In this document: positions 1 through 11,070 of the stretch, one piece after another
Layout: each line of letters begins with the position of its first letter
How positions within the stretch are numbered: the stretch's first letter is position 1
NCBI RefSeq assembly: GCF_900497805.2
Contig: NW_020954585.1
Coordinates: 44,675,631-44,739,630, forward strand
Reading direction: 5' to 3'
Length of the DNA stretch: 64,000 bases
From: Vombatus ursinus
Lineage: Eukaryota > Chordata > Mammalia > Diprotodontia > Vombatidae
Position numbers and translations under genes: made by a program
Notes under the pieces: model-generated
Told to the model about the DNA's origin: nothing
Seen by the model: the letters and a program-made list of their open reading frames with translations, nothing else
The model's database searches: none

Positions 1-33
1 AGGAAGGGAATTGGGAAAGAAAGGGGGAAGGGA

Positions 34-236
34 ATAAGCATTTATTAAGTACCTATTACATGCCAAGCACTATGCTAAGCATTTTAAGAATGTTATCTCA
101 TGTGATCTGGGGAGTAGCACTATAATTATTCCCATTTTATAATTAAGCATACTGAGGCAGGTACCTTGGTAACAAGTGTCTAAGGTTGAATGTGAACTTG
201 GGTCTTCCTGACTCCTGGCCAGTTCCAACTCTAAAT
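34..236 (-). mobile_element. MIR (Ther-1) SINE, reverse
   Basis: Antisense MIR with an L2-type tail: it opens with the reversed L2 end (aagcatttattaagtacctat), passes the reversed CORE and closes with a tRNA-like head near cttcctgactcctgg. Ancient and diverged. Confidence 0.75.
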
Positions 237-371
237 CTACAATCCTAAAAGTGGGGCAAGGGAAGGTGAATTTGGAGAGGCCTGCTGGCCTTCCTGACAC
301 CAGCACAATCTACGAACCAGGCAGACTGTGATCAGAGAGACCTGTGCTAGAAGGACATCAGTTCATTCAAT

Positions 372-650
372 TCAGTAGGAAGAACACTCTTCTGAGAGTC
401 CTGGTTTCTAATCCTCGCTCAATATAACCTTACACCAACATTTCACCGCTTGGGAGATGCCACTTCCTCATCAGTTATAAAAACACTTTAAGGCTCATAA
501 ACATTTTTGCCACAATAGTCTTGTGAGGCAAGTAATACAAGAGATGTTGTTATCTCTATTTTGCAGGTGATAAAATCCTGGCTCTGCCATTTCTACTTAG
601 TGTGGCTTTGAACAAGTCATTTCCCCTGTAATCTCAGTTTCAACCTGGTT
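372..650 (+). mobile_element. Degraded MIR/Ther-type SINE fragments
   Basis: Two weak forward pieces. Bases 372-500 carry a head and 'cttcctcatcagttataaaa'; 580-650 carry 'ctggctctgcca' and 'caagtcatttcccctgtaa'. Very old, boundaries uncertain. Confidence 0.5.
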
Positions 651-663
651 GAAACCATATTGT

Positions 664-885
664 AAAGGGCTGTAATAGGGAGCCACTGAAGCTTCATGAT
701 CTTCTCTCCTTAAGGAGGTGATAAGGTCAGATCCATGCTTTAAGAATATCTATTTGGCAGGTATATAGAAGATGGATCAGAGAGAGGAGAAGGCTGAATG
801 CAAGAAGACCAGTCAGAAGGCAAGGACTCTAGTCCCGGCAAAAAGTCATAAGGGCTTGAATTAGGGCAGCTACATTGTAAGTGCA
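664..885 (-). mobile_element. L2 LINE fragment, reverse
   Basis: Reversed L2 sequence from the region just after the reverse transcriptase, recognised by 'agggagccactgaag' and 'gggcttgaattagggcag'. Non-coding remnant. Confidence 0.65.
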
Positions 886-917
886 GAGATGTTACCAACA
901 GGAGATAAGAAATCCCT

Positions 918-1172
918 GTTGTTGTTCAGTCACTTCAATTGTGTCTGCCTCTTCTTGACCCCATTTGGGGTTTTCTTGGCAAAGATACTGGAGTGCTTTG
1001 CCATTTCCTTCTCCAGCTCATTTGACAGATGAGGAAACTGAGGCAAACAGGATGAAATGACTTGCCCAAGGTCACACAGCTAGTAAGTGTCTAAGGCCAT
1101 ATTTGAACTTAGGAAAATGAGTCTTCCTGACTCCAGGCCTGACAATCTATCCACTGGGCCACCTGGCTGTTC
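918..1172 (-). mobile_element. Mar-1 CORE-SINE, full length, reverse
   Basis: Starts with gttgttgttcag (reversed AAC tail), then the reversed Bov-B/RTE-like tail (ccccatttggggttttcttgg), the CORE (acagatgaggaaactgaggc) and the tRNA-like head (ccactgggccacctggctg). About 255 bp, the usual full length. Confidence 0.92.
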
Positions 1173-1990
1173 AGGTATATACTACCTAGAATATAGAATG
1201 GATAATGCAAAATGCATTTCTTTTTCTCTTTGGGTTGCAGTCCAGAGAGCACCACTTGTTCTGACCCTGATAGCCTACTTTGCATCTACCTCCTCTGTGT
1301 GTCCAACCCCTCCCTACCTTTCAAGTAAGACAGAAGAGTGGACTTGGATTGCCATGAATAATATACATCCAACATCACCCACTCCTAGATAATTCAGAGT
1401 CGAGTGTGTAGATGATTTGTGTTCTGTTGGCGTTCTGCCTACTTTATGAAAGACGTTAATAGTCCTTGTCTAAGGCCTTTGGGGTCATTCCAAACCATTA
1501 GAACCTGGGCTGAAATAGAACAAACCACTCCCTGCCCATGTGGGGATTCTTCTGTTGCCTTCTCTCCAAACTTCAAAGCCATCCAAGGGAGAATGTCCCC
1601 AAAGTACGGTCAAATAGGCTCATTGCTCTGGTTTTTCCTTCAGTTTGCAGCAAATCAGACAACTCAACTTTCAGTACTCTTATCCCACTTTCAGATGGAA
1701 CTGACATTTCCATTGGTTTGGGGTAGCCTGTGATGTGGGTAGAACTAATCTGCTTTAGAGAAAGTAAAGACAGAACAGGGAGGAAGGAACCAGTGGGTTT
1801 TATGTGGGGATTGGTTCTGAGGAGGGTAGGTTGTGTCTAGAGTGGAGGGGTGGGCAATGTATCGGGAGTTTTCTGCTGTCACTTTCCTTCTCTTCTCTCA
1901 ATTCATCCAAGGACCAGTCACCATCTAGAAGTCAAAAGGTTAAGCTTGTTCCCCAATTTAATAAGCCCAGAGGGAGTGGGGTGTAATGAA
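1173..1990. other. Unique block, no recognised element
   Basis: About 820 bp without a repeat I recognise. Open frames of roughly 100 codons occur on the plus strand but show no domain, no convincing splice sites and no codon bias. Simple intergenic or intronic sequence is the safest reading. Confidence 0.6.
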
Positions 1991-1994
1991 AAGG

Positions 1995-2155
1995 AGAGAG
2001 GAATTGGGGAGCTTGGGTTCTAGCACTGGCTTTATCATTAACTGGCAATATGACCTTGTGCAAATGGCCTCAGCTTTATCTGTAAAATGAGGGGGCTAGA
2101 ATGAAGACTCTTTAATGTCTCTTCCAGCTCAAACATTTTAGGATTCTTTGAATTG
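1995..2155 (+). mobile_element. Ther-2 (MIR3-like) SINE
   Basis: Forward SINE whose 3' end (ggggctagaatgaagactct, then cttccagctcaaaca) is the CR1/L3-type tail found on many SINEs here, not the L2-type tail of MIR. Confidence 0.75.
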
Positions 2156-2245
2156 TCCAAATTAAATTAATGAAAATTATCTTCAGCTTTTCTCCCTTAC
2201 GTTTTTTTTTTCTTTCAGAATTCTTTCCCTCCTCCCACCCCCCAA

Positions 2246-2414
2246 GGAATTGAGATTCCGGGAGTGTCAGAGCTGGGAGAGTCTTTCATGATCACCCAGC
2301 CCAACCCTCTCTCATTTTACTGAAAAGGAAACTGAGGCCCAGAAAGTAGAACTGAATTGCCCCCAAATCACCCAGTTTATAGGATCATAGAGTTAGAGGT
2401 TTAAGGGACCTTAG
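2246..2414 (-). mobile_element. Ther-2 SINE pieces, reverse
   Basis: 2246-2379 is a reversed Ther-2 ('cattttactgaaaaggaaac' core, 'aattgcccccaaatcac'). 2380-2414 restarts the reversed tail ('aggatcatagagttagagg') of a second copy, cut off by the Mar-1 that follows. Confidence 0.7.
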
Positions 2415-2659
2415 AAGGCAGCTCGGTGGCTCAGTGGATAGACTGTTGGACCTGGAGTCAGGAAGACCTGAGTTCAAATCCAGCCTCAGATACTTGTTAG
2501 CTGTGTGACCCTGGGTAAGTCATTTGACCTCTGTTTGCCTCAGTTTCCTCATCTGTAAAATGAGCTGGAGAGGGAAATGGCAAACCACTCCAGTTGACAA
2601 GAAAACCCCAGATGGGGTCACAAAGAGTCTGATACAACTAAAAATGACTGAACAATAAG
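2415..2659 (+). mobile_element. Mar-1 CORE-SINE, full length
   Basis: Forward copy: tRNA-like head 'ggcagctcggtggctcagtg', B-box-like gttcaaatcc, CORE, RTE-like tail 'ccccagatggggtcacaaag' and an AAC-type end. Inserted in a Ther-2 tail. Confidence 0.92.
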
Positions 2660-3200
2660 AAATAATACCCTATACTTCCACTCTTCCAAGAAATCTGCAT
2701 TTTGAATGCTTAAAATATAAACAAAGCAATTCTATGTGACAATAGCCAATGCTATTTTTTTTTACATGCTCTTGCTAAGCATGTCAAGCAACAAAGATAA
2801 CATTTCCTATATTCAGACCACACCTGCATTTTCTTTGTTACATGGGTAATAATAATAAAAACTGCTGGAAACCAGAGCTGTAACTAGGGTGGGTCATTGA
2901 GATTTTACCCCAAGGTAACAAATTTAGTGGGTGCTGAATTTACCCCATAATGATAGCACATAAAGTTCTTCTGCAGCAAAGAAACAATGGAGCTCAGCAC
3001 CTAGTTAGCAAGAGTAATTAGTTAAAATAGGAAGCTAATAGATGTTAAGATAAGATAAGCTCTTTCTCTCTTCACTGCTCTCCCCTCCCAAATTGAGGGT
3101 GCATTTATACAGTTTGCCACGGTGAGATTTGTGGTATTTGTTCCAGGTACAAAAGTTCCTGATTATGACTCTCCCTTTGAGTAATGAATAGGACAGCTTT
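2660..3200. other. AT-rich unique block
   Basis: About 540 bp without a recognised repeat. Bases 2990-3080 contain taattag and two overlapping gataag motifs, which could be transcription-factor sites but prove nothing alone. No coding signal. Confidence 0.5.
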
Positions 3201-3702
3201 TCTTAGGGTGTTGTGAAGCTTGAATGAGATCATGGATAAAGAACATTTGCAAACCTTAAAGCTCTATGTAAATGCTGTTTATTATTATTATCATTTTGTT
3301 ATAATTTTTGTTTTTATTATTTATTATTTTGTTGTTTACTATTGTTATCATTATTAGCCTTCAGTCACCAGACTTCCAGTCTGATGATTTCATTCTCTGA
3401 GCCTTTTACTACACTCCTTTTACTACACTCCTTCTACTAAACTCAAGCAATGTAAACTCAAGCAATGTTCAGAGAGTGCTGCGAAGGTATGCTAGTAAAT
3501 GTTTAACATCTGGGTTCTCCAGAAAAAAAAATGTATGCAAATATACTTCTGAATTTAATCTATATTATTAACACTTTCTTAAGTCTAGACAATCAACAAA
3601 GCAATAAATCAAGTGCTTGCCAATTTTTGAGATGTAAATGCTCACACTGAAAATTTAACAGTCTGCCCTAGCCAGTTAGAGCTGGCTCCAGCACACCCCT
3701 AT
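3201..3702 (+). mobile_element. Composite repeat: MIR tail, linker, hAT-B
   Basis: In order: a MIR-type 3' tail (3201-3295), AT-rich simple sequence (3296-3355), a linker starting 'agccttcagtcaccagactt' (3356-3470), and a hAT-B element (3471-3702) ending 'ctggctccagcacacccct'. The same order recurs at 32312-32672 and 61572-62119. Confidence 0.7.
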
Positions 3703-3775
3703 AGGTTTTACTTCTATGTTTTCCCCAGTCCACGTTTATTCAGGGCCTACTGTATTCACCATACAGGAATTTCTT

Positions 3776-3931
3776 GGGGCAGCTAGCTGGTGCAGTGGAT
3801 AGAGCACCACCCCTGGAGTCAGGGGAACCTGAGTTCAAATGTGGCCTCAGAGACTTGACACTTAATAGCTGTGTGACCCTAGGCAAGTCACTTAACCCCA
3901 ATTGCCTCATCCCCCCTAAAAAAGAAAAAAG
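3776..3931 (+). mobile_element. Short MAR1-type SINE
   Basis: Head 'ggggcagctagctggtgcag' through 'cttaaccccaattgcctcat', then an A-rich end. This shorter Mar-1 relative lacks the Bov-B/RTE tail seen in the 250-bp copies. Confidence 0.9.
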
Positions 3932-3967
3932 GAGCTTCTTTGTGCTGGTGAGTTACAAAGCTAGGAC

Positions 3968-4553
3968 TCAGTCAAGTCAATGGTCCATAAGCATTTATTA
4001 AGTGCTTACTGTGGTCCAGGCATGAGTATTAAGCACTCCTGATACAAAGGGATGCAAAAATAATCCCTGACTTTGAGGAACTCATGTTTTAATGAGGGAG
4101 ACGATATGCAAAGAGCTTATGCCTACAATATGTTGGGTAAATGAGAGGTAATCTCAGAGGGATGACCCTGGGGGGTGGGAGTAGGGACTGGGAAAGGCCT
4201 TTTGAAGAAGGTGGGATTTGAGCTGAGTTTTGAAGGAAGCGGGGGAATCCAGGGGGTGGAGGTGAAGAGAAAGATCATTCCAGGCATGAAAGAATAACTA
4301 ATGCCAGTGCATGGAGTTGGGATAGAAGTGTTGTGTCTGAGGGAAGAGCAAGGAGGTGGGTATCTAGGACAGTAAAGTGTTAATAGACTGCAAGGGTAGG
4401 AAGAAGTCATAGAGTGAAGGGCTTTCAAAGCAAAGCAGAGGATTTTCTGTTTGAACCTGGAGGTAGTAGGGAGCCACTGGAGTTTACTGAGTAAGGGAAT
4501 CAGACCTGTGTTTTAGGAAGATGACTTTGGCAGGTGAACGGATCAAGACCTCG
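3968..4553 (-). mobile_element. L2 LINE 3' part, reverse (~590 bp)
   Basis: Reversed L2 3' region. It runs from the 3' end ('aagcatttattaagtgctta') through 'gaaggtgggatttgagctga' and 'cattccaggcatgaaagaat' to 'agggagccactggagtttac'. This covers the 3' UTR and the C-terminal end of the polyprotein region. No intact frame. Confidence 0.85.
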
Positions 4554-4778
4554 TCTGGGCACAGGTGTTAGGGACTCAGGGTATCGACCCTACCAGAACA
4601 GCCAGGAAATGGCAATGCTTCACCCAGAATAATGAATCACTAATCAGATAATTTCAGCAAGTGGGAGATTATTTTATGGCAGAAGGGGCTTTCTTAGCAC
4701 CCTTCAAATCACATCATGAAGGTGACTGCCTACTCTATCTGTGTATAGATACTGGATGGGCTTTTCTTTCTTTGGCAA
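4554..4778. other. Unique spacer
   Basis: About 225 bp between two reversed L2 pieces with no recognised repeat or gene signal. Confidence 0.5.
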
Positions 4779-4875
4779 CCAATCAGCAAGCATTTATCAA
4801 GTGTCTACTGTGTACCAGGCACTATGCTAGGGGCTGGGGTTACAAATAGAAGGGAGCTGACATTCTAATGGCACC
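4779..4875 (-). mobile_element. L2 3' end, reverse
   Basis: Reversed L2 terminus: 'aagcatttatcaagtgtcta', 'ccaggcactatgctagg', then the reversed stretch before the poly(A)-like end. Confidence 0.75.
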
Positions 4876-4879
4876 CTGG

Positions 4880-5630
4880 TCATCCCTATCTGGGACTTTA
4901 GTCTACTCATCCTCATTGCCAAATTTAAACTGATGCTACTACTGGAAAAACCGCTTGTCACAAGCAGGACCAGAAAGTTGGGGGAGGACTGGGGAGGGTT
5001 GGCACCCAGCCCATAACATTATACACAAATCCCATGGTGCTGGGAAAGAGAGGCAACCAAAGAAAATAGTTGAAACCGATCAAACTGTGAGCTCTGAAAT
5101 CTGCCAAGCAGAATCTTGGAGGACTGCCCAGAGCGTGACCCGGAGAGGTCCCTCCACCAAGCAGAACCTGGCCATCAGCGAGCTGGTCCCCAGTGACCGC
5201 TACCGCCCCCAACCATGGTGGCCGTGACACTCAGTAAGGACAGGTCGTGAGTCTTTGGGTCCTAGGACTATGGCCCAGCTCGGATTTCTCTGGCCTTTCT
5301 TCCTCTTTTATACTCAAGGGATGAGGGAGGGAGCGAGGGACTGGAGGAGGAATTTCAGGAGCCAGAAGTAGACCAAGCTGAGAACAGGAACAGAGGCTCT
5401 GGGGACAGGAGCCCAAAGCAGCTTCCCATGCTCTGGGCTTTGCCATAAGGATAGTTCCAAAGGTGCCCTCTCACCTTCTTCTGCTTTGTTTTCACACAGG
5501 CTTCTCGGGTCCAAACCCCTGCTGCCCTCCCTTTGGTCCTGGCTCCCAGGCCTGCTCCTATGTCAGGGAGGTTAAGGAGGAAGGTCTTGGCCCTAAGTGT
5601 GGTGTGCCAGATTCCTCGTTCTTCTATCGA
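4880..5630. other. Unique block with exon-like segment
   Basis: About 750 bp free of recognised repeats and locally richer in CpG (5100-5230). A Kozak-like accATGG lies at 5213-5218 and a strong-looking splice donor GTGAGT at 5247-5252. The short frame between them (MVAVTLSKDR) matches no protein I know. Treated as unproven. Confidence 0.4.
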
Positions 5631-5631
5631 A

Positions 5632-5810
5632 ATAGTTCTTAACCTTATGGTCTGTGAACTCGAGTTTGTTTGGGTTTCTTTAATAGGTTGATAACTGCAT
5701 TTCAATATAATCGGTTTTCTTTGTAAGCCTATGTCCTTTATGCATTTAAAAGTGTTCTCAGATGGGGTCCAGAGGCTTCACCAGGCTGCCGTGGGGGTCC
5801 AGGACTCAAA
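5632..5810 (-). mobile_element. hAT-A non-autonomous element, reverse
   Basis: Member of a small hAT-like family with at least six copies in this window. Shared blocks: the end 'gttcttaacc', 'aactgcatttcaatataatc' and 'ggcttcaccaggctgcc'. No transposase sequence. Confidence 0.7.
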
Positions 5811-5836
5811 AGAGGTCAAAATCACCTCCTTCAGAG

Positions 5837-6090
5837 TGGTGGTTCCCACTTCATGCTTTGAGAACCCCTGAGGAGGTTCCTGATGGGTTTATAAGGGATG
5901 TGTGCTAAAAATTCTTTAATGTTGCCTTAAGCAGGAAATAATTGAAAAGAATATTGAGTAGTATAATAACCCTGGGGGGTTAGTACTTATGAGCAGTATA
6001 TTAACTCTGTGAACCTTGGGGGTTCACAACACATTTTTTAACGGAAAGGGATTTGCAGAACGACAACAACAAAATCATTGGGAATCACTG
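5837..6090. mobile_element. hAT-like non-autonomous element
   Basis: About 254 bp with imperfect inverted ends: left agtggtggttcccac, right end cattgggaatcactg, whose reverse complement begins cagtgattcccaatg. Length and termini fit a hAT MITE. Family not named. Confidence 0.5.
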
Positions 6091-6235
6091 GTCTAGAAAA
6101 ATGACAGAGAGGGATTAGGAAGAGACATAAATGGGGTATTCCTGACTCCAGTCTAGGACTTTATAATAATAACAATATCAGTGGAGTATGGTATTAGTAG
6201 CATATAAATGATGTTATTAATATGCAATAACAGTT

Positions 6236-8385
6236 TATATTATTGGAATTATTTCTTTTTTTATATTCACTTTCTTTATTTTTTCCTTTTTTTTGTTCTG
6301 TTCTCTTTCTTCCTTCAACACTTACTTCCACAAGGTTTTGAGTTCCAAATTTTGGCCCCATCTCGCCCCTCCCCCCACTCCAAGATGGCATGAAGTCTGA
6401 ATACCCCTTCCCCTAGTCTGCCTTCCCTTCTATCTCTCCCCCCTTCTCTTATCCCCCTTCCCTTTCAATTCTCCTGTAGGGCAGGATGGATTTCTATTTC
6501 CCAGTTGCACGTGAAAACATTTTTTTTTAAACATGGGTTTTTAAAACTTTGGGTTCCAAATTTTCTCCCTTCCTCCTTCCTCATCCACTCTCATTGATCA
6601 GGCAAGCAACTAAATATAGGTTATATATGTGCAGTTATGCAAAACACTTCCATAGTAGACATGCTGTGAAAAACTAACTCTATTTCCCTTAATCCTATCC
6701 TGCCCACCCATTTATTCTATTCTTTCTTTTGACCCTGACCCTCCTCAGAAGTACTTGCTTCTGATTACCCCCTTTCCCAATCTGCCCTCCTCTCTATCAT
6801 CACCCTACTCTGTTGTCCCCTTCCCCCCACTATTTTCCTGTGGTAAGACAGATTTCCGTACCCAATTGAGTGTGTATGTTATTCCCTCCTTAAGTCAAAT
6901 TCTATGAGAATAAGATTTACTCATTCCCTCTCACCTTCCCCCATTTCCCTTCCACTGTAAGAGCCTTTTCTGTTTTTTTTTTGTGAGAAAATTTACCCCG
7001 TTCTACCTCTTCCTTTCTCCTCCTCCTAGTATAATTCTCTCCCCTTAATTTTATTCTCCAGATATGACCCCTTCATTATCAACTCACCCTGTGCCCTCTA
7101 TCTATCTATATCTATATCTATATCTATACATACGTACATATAATTTTTCCCCTCCAACTACCTTAATACTGACAAAGGTCTCATGAGTTACAAATATCAT
7201 CCTTCCATGCAGGAATGTAAACAGTTCAACCATAATAAGTCTCTTATGATTTTCTCTTTCCTGTTTACCCTCTTCATGTTCCACTTGAGTCTGTATTTGA
7301 AAATCAAATTTTCTATTCAGCTCTGGTCTTTTCATCAAGAATGCTTGAAAGTCCTCTATTTCACTGAATGACCATTTTTTCCCCTGAAGGATTATACTCA
7401 GTTTTGCTGGGTAGGTGATTCTTGGTTGTAATCCTATCTCCTTTGCCCTCTGGAATATTATATTCCATGCCCTGCAGTCCCTTAATGTAGAAGCAGCTAA
7501 ATCTTGTGTTATCCTGATTGTGTTTCCACAATACTTGAATTGTTGCTTTCTAGCTGCTTGTAATATTTTCTCCTTGACCTGAGAGCTCTGGGATTTGGCT
7601 ACAATATTCCTAGGAGTTTTCCTTTGGTGATCTCTTTCAGGCGGTGATCAGTGGATTCTTTCCATTTCTATTTTGCTCTGTGGTTCTAAAATATCAGAGC
7701 AGTTTTCCTTGATAATTTCCTGAAAGATGATGTCTAGGCTCTTTTTTTGATCATGGCTTTCAGATAGTCCAATAATTTTTAAATTCTCTCTCCTGGATCT
7801 ATTTTCCAGGTCAGTTGTTTTTCCAATGAGACATTTCACATTGTTTTCTAATTTTTCATTCTTTTGGATTTGTTTTACAGTGTCTTGATTTCTCACAAAG
7901 TCATTAGTTTCCAATTGCTCCATTCTAATTTTTAAGGAAGTATTTTCTTCACTAAGCTTTTGGACTTCCTTTTCCATTTGGCCCATTTTGCTTTTTAGGG
8001 CATTCCTCTCCTCATTGGCTTTTTGGACCTCTTTTGCCATTTGGGTTAGGCTATTTTGTTAAGGTGTTATTTTCTTCAGGATTATTTTTGGGTCTCCTAT
8101 AGCAAGCTGTTGACTTGTTTTTTATGATTTTCTTGCAAAATTCTCAGTTTTTCCTCTACTTCTCTTACTTGCTTCTCAAAATCCCTTTTGAGCTCTTCCA
8201 AGGCCTGGGACTGATTCATATTGTTCTTGGAGGCTTTGGATGTAGGAGCTTTGGTTTTGTTGTCTTCTAGTCGTATGTTTGGATCTTCTTTGTCAGCAAA
8301 GTAAGATAATATAGTCTGACTCTTTTTGCGCTGCTTACTCATTATTGGAATCATTTCATTCATGAATTATCATGTGAGATATTCA
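6236..8385 (-). mobile_element. HAL1 (half-L1) retroelement, reverse
   Basis: Read on the minus strand it has an L1-type ORF1 (8363 to about 7102) followed directly by about 870 bp of purine-rich 3' sequence ending at the T-rich block near 6236-6300. No ORF2 reverse transcriptase follows, which is the hallmark of HAL1, an L1 derivative known to be common in marsupials. A short (ATCT)n tract sits at 7098-7125. No target-site duplication was found. A conventional L1 with internal deletion is the alternative. Confidence 0.75.
7102..8363 (-). pseudogene. L1/HAL1 ORF1p remnant
   Basis: RNA-binding retrotransposon protein, three parts in the expected order. Residues from 8363 to 8097 are a charged N-terminus with 'MSKQRKKSQTILSYF'. 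From 8040 there is a heptad-rich coiled coil (MEKEVQKLSEENTSLK), then the RRM start LENRSRRENLKIIGL. The C-terminal domain follows in the same frame to about 7200, with ARKQQFKYCGNTIRIT and QPRITYPAKLS. There is a frame change near 8096-8040 and one TGA after MERIH near 7647, where an arginine CGA is likely ancestral. Not functional. Confidence 0.88.
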
Positions 8386-8484
8386 CATGATACTGTGAGA
8401 TACTTCAATTCTCTTCATTTCAATACAGATGTTTTCTCATTTGAATATAACTGTGGCCCTATGAGGTAAAACAGGGCAGAGGTC

Positions 8485-8880
8485 ATAGGATCATAGAATT
8501 GGAAGGGACCTTAGAAAATCATCAAGTATAGTCCCCCTTATTTGACAGAGGAGAAAATTGAGGCCCAAGGTCACACAGGTAGTGAAGCATTTATTAAACA
8601 CCTACTGTGTTCCAGGCACTGTGTTAAGTACTTTACAAATATTATCTTATTTTATCTTTACAACAACCTTTGGAGATAGGTGCTATTATTATCCCCATTT
8701 TACACTTGAGGAAACTGAGGCAGGCAGGGATTGAGTGACTTGCCTAGGGTCACAGAGCTAGTAAATATCTGAAGCCAGATTTCAACCCACGTCTTCCTGA
8801 CTCCCGGTTCTAGAGTTGGACTTTGTCCAAGGTCATATGGCAAATTAGCGGCAGAACTAATTGGCAGAATTGCCAGGTCA
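8485..8880 (-). mobile_element. Ther-2 SINE split by a MIR, both reverse
   Basis: Reversed Ther-2 starts 'tcatagaattggaagggacc' (8485-8583) and resumes at 'ccaaggtcatatggcaaatt' (8825-8880). Between them (8584-8814) lies a complete reversed MIR from 'agcatttattaaacacctac' to 'cttcctgactcccggt'. Confidence 0.75.
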
Positions 8881-8881
8881 C

Positions 8882-10168
8882 AGGATGTTCACAGTTTTAT
8901 AGCCCTTTGGATGATAATTGTTCTGCAGCTCCACCAACAGTGTGTTAGTGTCACAATTTTTCCACATCCTTCCAGTATCTATAGTTTTCCTTTTTTGTCA
9001 TGTTAATCTATCTGATGGCTATGAGTTGACAATTCAAAGTGGTTTTAATTGGCATTTCTCTAATTATTCCTTAGTCGTTGTTTGGGTCCTGATTGGCTCA
9101 GAGTGAATGTAAATAGCATTTGTTTCTGTATTGGCCAGAAACCCTGAGGATCTTCCCCTCCCAGATTCTTTTTTTTTTTTTTTTTTTGACTAGGTAAAGA
9201 GGTCATTTTCTGCCTCATTTCTTACCTAGCCTTAATCGCTGAATGGGTGCTGCCTCATTCAAACTGAGACCTGTTACAGACCTAAGCTTAAAAAAGCCAA
9301 GGTCTCCCACTGCACCCAAGGCCATCTCCAGCCATCGTGATCTATATCTTGCCACTGGACTCAGTTGTCTTTGGAGGAGAAAGTGAGGCTGCTGACTTTG
9401 CACAACCCTCCCTCACTTAAATCCAATTCACTTGCATGTCATGGAATCACCTCCCTGTTGCCATGGTCCTCTTCAAGAATGAAGGACAAACAATAACAGC
9501 AACAATAGTGATTTAGAGCATTTTCAATATGACTATTGATAGCTTTAGTTTCTTCTTCTGAAAACTGCCTATTCATATCCTTTGACCATTTATCAGTTGG
9601 GAAATGGCTCTTATTTTGGTAAACTTGGTTCAACTCCATATATAGTTGAGAAATGAGACCTTTATCAGAGAGACTATAATATTCCCCCCAGTTTCCTGCT
9701 TTCCTTCTAATTTTGACTGCATTGATTTTGTTTGTGCAAAAACTCTTAAATTTAATGTAGTCAAAATTATAAATTTTGCCTCTCATGATCTTCTCTGTCT
9801 CTTGTTTGGTCATGAGCTCTTCCCTTATCCATAGATCTGGCAAATAATTTTTTCCCATGTTTCCCTAATTTGCTTATGACATCACCCTTTATATCTAAAT
9901 CATGTACCTACTTTGAGCTTAACTTAGTATATGATATGAGATGTTGGTCTATGCCTAGTTTCTGCCGGACTACTTTCTCATCTCCCCAGCAGTTTTTGTC
10001 AGACAGTGAGTTCTTGACCCAGTAATTGGGATCTTTAGGTTTATCAAATACTAGGCCACTGTGGTCATTTATTTGTAATAGTATACCTAATCTATTCCAT
10101 TGACCAACCACTCTAGCATTTATCCAGTACCAGATTGTTTTAATGATCACCACTTTGTAGTATACTAG
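8882..10168 (-). mobile_element. L1 LINE, ORF2 3' part, reverse
   Basis: Minus-strand L1 ORF2 C-terminal region. From 10160 downward it encodes YWINARVVGQWNRLG and FDKPKDPNYWVKNSL, then 'KSFCTNKINAVKIRRKAGNW' and DMNRQFSEEETKAINSHIEN, conserved landmarks of mammalian L1 ORF2 ends. The element is interrupted at 9078-9503 by an AAC-tailed SINE and ends before the 3' UTR. A Mar-1 abuts its 5' side at 10169. Confidence 0.88.
9078..9503 (+). mobile_element. AAC-tailed retroposon (RTE-type SINE) in L1
   Basis: About 425 bp interrupting the L1. It contains a T-rich run (9171-9187), 'ccatctccagccatcgtgat', 'cttgccactggactc' and 'cacctccctgttgccatggt', and ends with an (AAC/AAT)n tail after gaatgaaggacaaa. 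A second copy of its 3' half is at 14012-14215. The tail resembles RTE-mobilised marsupial SINEs. Exact family name uncertain. Confidence 0.65.
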
Positions 10169-10399
10169 GAAGGCAGCTAGTGGTGCAGTGGATAGAGTGC
10201 CAGGCCTGGAGTCTGGAAGACCTGATTTCAAATGTGTCCTCAGACACTAGCTGTGTAACCCTGGGCAAGTCACTTAACCCTGTTTGCCTCAGTTTCCTCA
10301 TCTGTAAGTGTGGAAATGGCAAACCACTCCAGTAACCTTGCCAAGAAAACCCCAAATGGGGTCATGGAGAATTGGGCATGACTGAACAACAACAACAAA
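10169..10399 (+). mobile_element. Mar-1 CORE-SINE
   Basis: Forward, near full length. Head 'ggcagctagtggtgcagtgg', CORE, RTE-like tail 'ccccaaatggggtcatggag' and end aacaacaacaacaaag. Confidence 0.92.
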
Positions 10400-10439
10400 G
10401 CACTATATAAATGGTAGTTATTATCACCATTGTCATTGT

Positions 10440-10636
10440 CATTTCCTTTGATCCTCACAACATGCCATGGAGGTAGGTGCTATTACCATCCCCATTTTAC
10501 AGCTGAGGAAATTGAGGCTGAGAGAGATTAAATGATTTGCCTATGGTCATACAGCTAGTAACATTCTGAGGAAGGATTTGAACTTAGGTCTTCCTGATTC
10601 CAAGTCCATGATTTTATTCACTGTGCTACCAACCTG
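10440..10636 (-). mobile_element. MIR SINE, reverse
   Basis: Reversed MIR: 'tttgatcctcacaac', 'ccccattttacagctgagga', 'cttcctgattccaag' and a degenerate head. Confidence 0.75.
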
Positions 10637-10676
10637 TAAGATAAGTGAATTGGGGTAGAGGCGGGAATCTAGCACA

Positions 10677-10912
10677 CAGGGCTGGGCTAGAGCTTGAGTC
10701 AAACCAGTTTCACGAGCCCAATTGTTAAATTTTTCAGCATAAGCATTTACACCTCCTGAGGCAGTAAAAGATTTATTGTTTTGTTGATTGTCTAGATTTA
10801 AGAAAATGAGGGAGAAAAGGTAGATTAAACTTTTTTAAATGTTAAGGTTTTTTAGGAGTTGTTGGGGTTTTTTTGGAGAGCCAATTGTTAAATGTTTTCC
10901 AGCACATTCCTG
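10677..10912 (-). mobile_element. hAT-B non-autonomous element, reverse
   Basis: Reverse copy of the six-copy hAT-B family: 'gcccaattgttaaatttttc', 'agcatttacacctcctgagg', ttgttttgttgattgtctag and 'gagccaattgttaaatgttt'. Termini cagggctggg and ...cattcctg fit the family TIR. Confidence 0.75.
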
Positions 10913-11070
10913 GGGCTGGGGTAGTGTGACAACCCTCAGAGATGGATACTTCGGTCTACAGCTTCAGCTGGCTTGAGGCAAGACTAGAGAAAGTTTTAAA
11001 AAAAAAAAGAGCTTTAAGGATTAAGGAAGGTCTGAGTGACTCTGGGTCCTACATTGCCAGGGATGAAGTT

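Noticed and set aside
918-1172. tRNA-like heads of Mar-1/MAR1 SINEs as possible tRNA genes
   Set aside because: The gttcaaatcc B-box-like motif belongs to SINE promoters; acceptor and anticodon stems do not form and copies recur throughout.
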